Shown: positions 57,409 to 64,000 of the stretch, one piece after another
How positions within the stretch are numbered: position 1 is the first letter of the stretch
Layout of the letters: each line of letters begins with the position of its first letter
NCBI RefSeq assembly: GCF_963678635.1
Contig: NC_087065.1
Span: 32,124,373 to 32,188,372 of the forward strand
DNA length: 64,000 bases
Source of the DNA: Symsagittifera roscoffensis
Lineage: Eukaryota > Xenacoelomorpha > Acoela > Convolutidae
Direction of reading: 5' to 3'
Notes under the pieces: model-generated
Told to the model about the DNA's origin: nothing
Seen by the model: only the letters and a program-made list of their open reading frames with translations
The model's database searches: none
Position numbers and translations under genes: made by a program

Positions 57409-57852
57409 TTATGCAATTTTTGGTATATAATCGATGAGAAATTGCTCATTTTTCAGCAGATATTCAAGTTCTTTGATTTTGATGTAGATTTGAGATGATA
57501 ACTCAAAGTTGATGAAATTTTCAAAGCAAATCTCTGGAAATCTGATACCAAACCTGATCATGCAAGATTTTGAATGGAGGAATAAAGAACTTTGCTGGGG
57601 AGTTTTGACAAATTTGGGAGTTGGGTAGGTAATAAAAAGAGTCTTTGAAAAGTTATTGTACGACTTTTTTATTAACTTCAAGTTTTCTAAAATAAATGAA
57701 ATTTCTTTTCTAGTCAGGTGTAACTCAGCAGTAAGTTTATAACTTTGATACGCAATATGTGGATCAAAAATAAATTCTTTGATTGAGTAAGTTTCCCTAA
57801 AGAGATCTTTACTTAGTCGGAGAATTCTATTTTTGATAACATAAACGTCCAA
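57409..57852 (-). CDS. unknown protein (copy B)
   Basis: 147 codons, counterpart of 29337-29807, with an 8-codon deletion (FLNDFQSS in copy A) and about 10 substitutions, and still open. The C-terminus ends DYIPKIA. The conserved upstream mini-ORF (NFLELL-type in copy A) is also present at about 57865-57952. Retention of an open frame in both copies, while neighbours decay, suggests relatively recent loss of constraint. The family is unrecognised. Confidence 0.5.
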   Translation of the reverse strand: MDVYVIKNRILRLSKDLFRETYSIKEFIFDPHIAYQSYKLTAELHLTRKEISFILENLKLIKKSYNNFSKTLFITYPTPKFVKTPQQSSLFLHSKSCMIRFGIRFPEICFENFINFELSSQIYIKIKELEYLLKNEQFLIDYIPKIA

Positions 57853-58081
57853 TAAATTATGAAAAAATTAAGAACCTACGTCTATCTCATCAATAAGGAA
57901 ATCACACGGAATATTTTCTTTTTTCTTGTAGAGTAATTCGAGAAGGTTCAAATGTTTTCTATTTGAAATTTTTCAAAAATGAATATTTTGGATCCAGAGA
58001 TATTTCTAGAAACTGCTTAGTTCTGATTGGTTGAAAATTTTTCGGAAAATTTTAGAAATTTCGAAGGATTGACGTAGGCGA

Positions 58082-58195
58082 TGACGTCATTACCATAAAG
58101 GGAATGTTGCGTGGGTGGTGACGTCACTTCTATTTAGAGAATGACGTCATTACCATAAAAGGATGATTACGTGGGCGTCATTGATAGTATAAATA
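58082..58195 (+). promoter_or_regulatory. PolB promoter, copy B: three CRE palindromes and TATA box
   Basis: TGACGTCA at 58082-58089, 58119-58126 and 58142-58149, then TATAAATA at 58188-58195. The fourth CRE and the 'ttgcgtaggcg' repeats of copy A are missing, so the promoter region varies by short-repeat gain or loss. Inverted CCAAT (gattggttga) near 58025. Confidence 0.75.
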
Positions 58196-58293
58196 CACTT
58201 ATTTTATTGGGTTAAATCATTCATTTTGTTTGCCAATCAGAAACAGTCAATTGAATTTTACATCAAATTTTACATTTCGTTACTTCACGAAAA

Positions 58294-58366
58294 GTAAGTA
58301 TTTTCATTCAATTTGTACTTTAAGTTTTTAAATTTGAAACATTTCAAAAGTCCCAATTAATTTTAG
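58294..58366 (+). other. 5'-UTR intron of PolB, copy B
   Basis: GTAAGT at 58294-58299 and ...ttttAG ending at 58366; 73 bases, the same length as in copy A. The ATG begins 4 bases after the acceptor (58370). Confidence 0.6.
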
Positions 58367-58369
58367 ATA

Positions 58370-61300
58370 ATGCCCTCCCTTAACCGAAACGAGAAAGTGA
58401 AGTGTGAGGACTGTGGAAATATGTATATTCGTCAAAACGCAGCTCGACATCGAAAGAGATGTGAAAAACAAAAGGAACATAAGTTTCCAAACTGTGATTT
58501 TTATACAAAGAGGAAAGAGGAGTTGGGTTATCATGTTGCGAAGAAGCATGCCCAACCAAGTTCGAAGCAGTCGACGGTTTGTCCTTCTTGCGAACAAGAT
58601 TTCTCAAGTTACTACTCTCTCCAACAACATCGGAGAAAGGAACATGGAGCAAAACACCGGAAACCCAGTGATACTGTAGCGGACTTGAACAAGATTATGG
58701 AGGAAGAAGGGGAAGATGGTGAAAAGTTGAAGGAGGAACTTAGTACCTGTCAACATTTTCTGGTGAATACAGAGATGGAAAATGGGAGACATAAGGTATT
58801 TAACTTCCAAATTTCCAAGTAAGATACTAAAATAATCAACGAGAAACTTGAAGAAGTCTTCAACAAGCTCGATTCTGCCGCTAAAATCAACATTACACTG
58901 GGGTTTGTTCTTCGAAACATTGAGACTGGTGAATATCATTTTTTCTAATCCCATGAAAACAATACTCTGTTTCAAAAATCCCACTTACTTTGTACGAAAG
59001 CGGATTTGAAAACAATCCAAGGAAAAGAAGAAAAATTTGATATTGTGGAGCAATGTACCCAAGAACGCCAGAACACAAAGTGGCGATTCAAGTTGATTAC
59101 TAACGTTACAATTTTTGCTGCTTTGCTGAAAAAAATCCCCATGGGATGTCCGGAATCTGTCTTACCCGAACCTTTATTACGACATACGCAAGTGAATTGT
59201 CTTTTATCTAACAAAGACAAGGAACCTTACAAAGATCATTTGTGTCTTTTCCGCGCATTGGCAATGTACATGAACGGACCCAAAGATCTCGACTCTCACA
59301 CTTCCAGATACTTTACAGATTTTATATCAAAATCTGGTTATAATCCTAAAAATTTTCGTGGAGTTTCTGTAGAAGACTTACTTGTTGTCGAGGAAATTGT
59401 GCAAAGAAACATTTTTATTTACGATTTCGATATCCAAGAAGGAGAATATGTAGGAGAACTAGCTCGAAGAAGTATCGGAAGATTCGATAAAACAGTTAAG
59501 CTACTGAGATTTAACAATCATATCATTCACACAAATGATATAGACCGAGTGAGACAGTTTCTTCAAGTGCTTTCGATGCCCTAGCTGTGACACCTTTTTC
59601 CACAAATCAGACCACTTCAATCAGCATTTCTTGAGATGTAAGGACCGAGTGAGACATATTTACCCAAAGAACGTGTATGAACTTCGCGAAACCTTGTTTG
59701 AAAAGCTAGAGCGATTCCATCCTCCAGTTTCTGAAGATAACAAGCTCTTCAATAATCTAGCAATTTTCGATTTTCAATCGATTTTTGTTAATACAGAGGA
59801 GATAAAAGAGACGCAAACTACTACCTGGATTGGAAAACATGTCCCATTTCAGTCTCTGTATCATCAAGTCTGATTGATGAACCCATCTTTTTGTACAACA
59901 AGGATCCACAAAACTTGATAATTGATTTTGCTTCCAACCTCGAACTGTTAGCTGAAAAAAGTAAGTTGGAGATGAGAACAAAATTTCAAGATATTGAAAG
60001 AGCTGTCAATGAAAGAATGAAAATGATCTTTGATCAGCTAAACTAACGTGGTAAAAATTTTTCACGTAATAAATTCGAGTAAGAAGACGAATGCACTGAA
60101 GATTCGGAAGAAGCAGATATGTCAACACAATTCTTGCGAATTCAGCAAAATCAACTCATCGATTTGAAGCAATATTTGGAGAGATATGTAAATACTCTAC
60201 CTGTTTTTGGATTTAACAGCGGTAGATATGATTTAAAATTGATCAAGTCCTAACTAATCCCCTATTTGATTCGTGATAAAGAACAAGAAACATAAGTCAT
60301 CAAAAAAGCAAATGACTTTATATATTTCAAGTTTGGAGATGTACAATTTTTCGATATAATGAAGTTTTGGGAGGTGCAACTACTCTGGACTCCTTTCTCA
60401 AAGCCTATAAGGCTAGCGAAACGATAGGATTCTTTCCCTATGAGTGGTTTGATAACCCAGACAAACTTGACCTTCCTGGATTGCCGCCGTATGACGCCTT
60501 TTTCAGTAAACTTAGATACAACAATCCTCTAGACAAAGACTTCATTGTTTATGAGAAGCTTAGAAAGAGTGGGATTGACGAACAGCAGGCCCTGAAAAAG
60601 CTTCAAATCAAGAATGTTCCTCCATCTGGTTTGGATAATTACAATTACTTACAAGAGACTTGGAAGAAAAATGGAATGACAGTGTTCAAAGACTTTTTGA
60701 AGCGGTACAACAACAAGGATGTAGTTCCAACCCTTGAGGCAATGCAAAAAATGATTCAGTTTTATCATAACAAGGGGATAGATATGTTGAAACTTGGATG
60801 CACACTTCCAAATCTAGCAAACATATGTCTACACAAATCTACAAATTACAAGTTTTATCCATTTTGCGAATTTGATAAAGACTTGTGTGAAAAAATTAGA
60901 GAGGACATGACTGTAGGACCTTCCATTGTTTTCACTCGAAAAGCTGTAGTTGATAAAACATACATCAGAAATTCATCAAATGTTTGTAAATCAATCGCTG
61001 GAATTGATGCAAGCCAGCTTTACCCTTTCTCAATGTGTCAAGATATGCCAACAGGACTGTACACGAGATGGGAGTTTGACACTGATATGCAGAAATTCAA
61101 GGCTAGACATAATCGAACTCGCAACTTTGAAAATATGGCCATGTCTTTCTATCAAGAATCAAGACCAGCATGTAAAATTGAGAGCTTTTTTACATCTGGA
61201 AAACAGAAAAATCGACTGTTTTAATGTGGACGATTATTGTGATCACTGTAAGACAGTGTTTGAAGCAATGGGATGCTACTACCACTTCTGTTGCTGTCAA

Positions 61301-62731
61301 GAAGCTCGTACCTCCTTAACAGAACAGGATATTGAGCGAGGAAACAAGAAGAGAGAGATGGATGAATTGCGACGAGAATACATTGAAAAGAAAGGATACA
61401 AAGTAGAAGAAATGTGGGAGTGTGACTGGTGCGAAAGTTTCAAAACCAATGACAAGATCAAAAATCACGTCAGAACCCACTTTCCCTATAAAAGACCTCT
61501 TTCTACAGACTCCCTTCTAGCAAATGTAAAAGATGGATCTCTTTTTGGCTACGTTCAGTGCGACTTAGTTGTTCCAGATGAGCTAAAATCGAAATTTGCG
61601 AATTTTCCTCCAATTTTCAAAAATGCTGAAGTTGGAAGAGATGATATTGGAGGTTACATGAAAAACTATGCGATCGAGAACGAAATGTTAAAGCATCCTC
61701 AGAGAATGCTGATATCTAGTTTCAAGCTGGAAAATGGAACAGTTATAACTCCTCTCTTCAACTTTTATATGGAACGTGGATTGCAGAGCACTAAAATTTA
61801 CCGATTTGTTCAATTTTCTCCTCGGAAATGCTTTAATAGTTTCGTCCAGTCAGTGGTTGATGCTAGAAGAGAAGGAGATGAAAACCATTTGTCAGGAGTT
61901 GTAGCAGAAACAATAAAACTTTTAGGTAATTCTTCGTATGGATATCAGATCATGGATAGATCGAGACATACAATCACAAAATATCTGAACGATGAAAAAA
62001 CCCATAAGGCAATCAAGGAACCACTGTTTAAGAGACTTAACTCAGTTGAGAAGGACTTATATGAGGTGGAGTTATTGAAATCAACCATTGAGCATAGAGA
62101 ACCCATCATCGTTGGATTTTTCATACTTCAGTATGCAAAACTGAGAATGTTGGAACTCTACTACAACTTCTTTGATAAGTTCTGTGATGTGAATAAATTT
62201 GAAGAGTTGGAGATGGACACAGACTCACTTTACTTGGCACTTGCCGATGAAAATTTATACGACTGTATCAAACCAGATAAGAGAGCTGCTTGGGAAAAAA
62301 TGAGGGAAAATGACTGTAGAGACTCTTTCAAGTCGGATGCAAAATCTAACTTCTTCCCTCGAACGTGTTGCAGTACGCATAAAATTTATGATAAGCGGGA
62401 GCCGGGACTTTTAAAGAAGAATTTAGATGTACAGAAATGCTATGTTTGTGTAGCAAGACATATTGCTGCTTTGACAACAAGTCAGATAAGTTCAAATTTA
62501 GCAGTAAAGGATTAAACAAGCGAGTTCTCGAAGATTCTGGAGACGGACCTACGACAAAGTACAGGAGAGTGCTCGATGAAGCAATCAACTTAACATCTAC
62601 AAACTGAGGATTCAGAACTATAAATCATATGGTGGCAACATATGAACAAACAAAGAAAGGACAAAGATTTTTTTTATCCAAAAAGACAAGTACAAGTTGA
62701 TGGAATTCATACAAAACCACTGAAATTATAA
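58370..62731 (+). pseudogene. polB: Polinton/adintovirus-type DNA polymerase B, copy B (full length, broken)
   Basis: ATG 58370. Zinc-finger N-terminus (KVKCEDCGNMYIRQNAARH; CPSCEQDFSSYYSLQQHRR), acidic linker, YKDHLCLFRALAMY, ExoI with Glu changed to Gln (FDFQSIF, about 59768), ExoII FNSGRYDLKLIKS then a TAA (60252), DVVPTLEAMQ, motif A DASQLYPFS (about 61006), motif B KLLGNSSYGYQI (about 61918), motif C DTDS (62216-62227), and C-terminal domain to TAA 62729. The longest open piece is 60950-62515 (521 codons). Breaks: TAA 58820; a small insertion at about 59545 that copies sequence found at 59643; stops near 59582 and 60043; a frameshift in the A-run near 61210; and the shared loss at REPG (about 62400). 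No palm-domain catalytic residue is lost except by frame. Confidence 0.92.
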
Positions 62732-63070
62732 AAACTGATCTGGTCTAGTAAATTTATTCATGATGTCGTATTATATTGGTTTTATGATGTTAAAATGTAA
62801 AATTTTGCGGTAAGCTTGTTATGCAATGCAGTGATTTATATACTTTTTTGTAATTTAATTTTTTTCTCTCAAAAAATTTGATTTTTTTTCGATGTCTCTG
62901 TAGGTTCAGAATAGATTCAGGTAGATAGAAAGTAAAAGTATCTAATAAATTTTTATTAGATCATATTAAACAAAATCTTATCGTGTTTTGAGTTTTTTCG
63001 AAAAATTTATCAATTTTTTTTTATAACAATTCCAAATTTTTGCACAAAAACTCTTACCATTGACTTACCA
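62732..63070 (+). repeat. AT-rich spacer between PolB and leader (full-unit copy)
   Basis: Begins after the PolB stop and ends 'cattgacttacca'. The same 340-base block follows each PolB 3' end (35061-35399, 36767-37106, 38471-38808, 42819-43158, 48525-48864). It has T-rich runs and a conserved 'tttgcacaaaaactcttaccattgac' end, and no coding signal. It probably holds the PolB 3'-UTR. Confidence 0.8.
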
Positions 63071-63439
63071 TGCACAAAAAAAATAAATACTTAACCTTAA
63101 TTCTACAATTGACACGTAATTAACAATTAATTGTTCCGAATTAAATAACGCGCGCCCAAAAATTTTGCGAAAAAAATAAACATTTCCACACAAAAACCAA
63201 AAAAAAATACGTTTTTCTTACCATTATCTGTATCACACAAACTATAAAACCTTACCATCGGTATTCCCTATCTTAATACATTGTAGACTCTATACCCAAT
63301 CTTAATACGTAGCATGGCAGACCGGAAATCTATAACGTATCTTAATACATGGGGTCTGCCATGCCCCCCCCCCCCCCCACTTCAGCCTCAACATCTACTA
63401 CTGCGTTAACCCTCTAGTTAGAGAGTACGAAAAGTTCTT
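63071..63439 (+). repeat. leader repeat L7
   Basis: Starts tgcacaaaaaaaataaatac. The hairpin is at 63312-63364 with the longest C-run (15). One iteron-like motif is altered to CTTAATACGT (63301-63310). More substitutions than L1-L6, so this is the more diverged end of the array. Confidence 0.9.
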
Positions 63440-64000
63440 AACAAACGTTGGTTCAGTTTCCACAAGGTAAAACCGCCCACCTAGAGTGCAAGGCACATCT
63501 GCAACAGCTAGTGTACCATAAGAAGCTCAAACACTACTGAAAACGTGGCCAACAGCGTCATCAGTACTACGGCTGCCGACTTTTCAACTTACACGTCCAA
63601 TTGCGGCTTGCGTACATTCGACCTAGACGCTCCTCAGCGCTACAGTTTCCAGCCTCTTCCGGAAACCAATAGAGCTAAAGACCAGACAATCAACGGTGTC
63701 ATCGCTACCTCTACAGTTGATTTCAGATCAGTCTCACCGACTGCAAACCCGTGTACATTCATTATTCGAGCTCCTCTACAATACAACAACTCGTCTCCAA
63801 CAGTTTCCAATAAAATTCCCATTTGGAACGACAACTCAACACACGAAGCCCAGATGTCAATGGGCAATAACCGATATGGTCTGCTAACAACTTCAATTGC
63901 GAATAGTCCTGCTACTGCATCTGAACAGATCGTTATCAACCACTTCAATGACCATCGTAGGACTAACTCGCACTCACACGAACAACAACGCAACAGCCTT
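63440..64000 (+). pseudogene. BEL/Pao copy 4, gag start, runs off the window
   Basis: N-terminal Ser/Thr/Asn-rich gag sequence colinear with copies 1-3 through the 'cactcacacgaacaacaacgc' region at the window edge. A one-base loss near 63507 (gtaccataag, compare gtaccagtaag) breaks the frame. It shows that the PolB-leader-BEL order is repeated after copy B as well. Confidence 0.85.

Noticed and set aside
27643-63070. Terminal inverted repeats of a complete Polinton
   Set aside because: I looked for inverted copies of the cassette ends and found only direct repeats.
1-64000. Nematode origin (BEL/Pao- and repeat-rich AT genome)
   Set aside because: The dynein heavy chain fragment is of axonemal type, and most nematodes lack motile cilia and these dyneins. 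Not excluded, but disfavoured.
1-64000. CRISPR arrays, bacterial operons, rRNA or tRNA genes
   Set aside because: No regularly spaced identical short repeats with unique spacers, no cloverleaf or rRNA signature seen by eye. The repeats present are long and degenerate.

Overview
The window looks like AT-rich, repeat-dominated DNA from the nuclear genome of an invertebrate animal. I see no operons, ribosome-binding sites, rRNA or tRNA. I do see spliceosomal-type signals, TATA/CCAAT/CRE/CArG promoter motifs, retroelements of the BEL/Pao type, relics of a Polinton/Maverick- or adintovirus-like DNA virus, and one exon-like piece of an axonemal dynein heavy chain. The dynein piece argues for a host with motile cilia or flagellated sperm, and so against most nematodes. 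The species cannot be named from this sequence.

Layout. (1) 0-6 kb: mostly unassigned AT-rich DNA with a decayed minus-strand coding remnant and a GA microsatellite. (2) 6.2-6.9 kb: a copia-like gag fragment with a CCHC knuckle, running directly into (3) 6.9-19.8 kb, a large palindromic array. About eight degenerate units lie on the minus strand and about eight on the plus strand, pivoting near 12.6-12.7 kb. The best units read like fragments of an envelope-type glycoprotein gene. (4) 20.5-23.1 kb: an unrecognised reading frame broken by a single stop, and a tandem 0.8-kb duplication carrying another unrecognised ORF. (5) 23.4-33.7 kb: a Polinton/adintovirus-like block. It holds, on the minus strand, a packaging ATPase, an exonuclease-like protein and small unknown genes; a plus-strand gene behind an AP-1/CArG/octamer/TATA promoter; further minus-strand genes; and on the plus strand a protein-primed-type DNA polymerase B (PolB) behind a cluster of CRE palindromes and a 5'-UTR intron. 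(6) 33.7-64 kb: a tandem array in which the same junction, PolB 3' end - AT-rich spacer - leader with a 12-bp hairpin and C-run - BEL/Pao gag, appears intact four times, and in shortened form (leader fused back into PolB) three more times. The period is 14.2 kb for the least deleted unit and 1.7, 4.35 and 5.7 kb for units with nested internal deletions.

The main result is that a DNA-virus-type polymerase cassette and a BEL/Pao retrotransposon have been joined and then amplified together as one composite tandem unit. All copies seen carry inactivating lesions. Some lesions are shared by every copy, so they predate amplification, and some are private. The PolB, ATPase and BEL assignments are firm. 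The glycoprotein, exonuclease-like and PC4-like calls are weaker. Several conserved small proteins are unrecognised.
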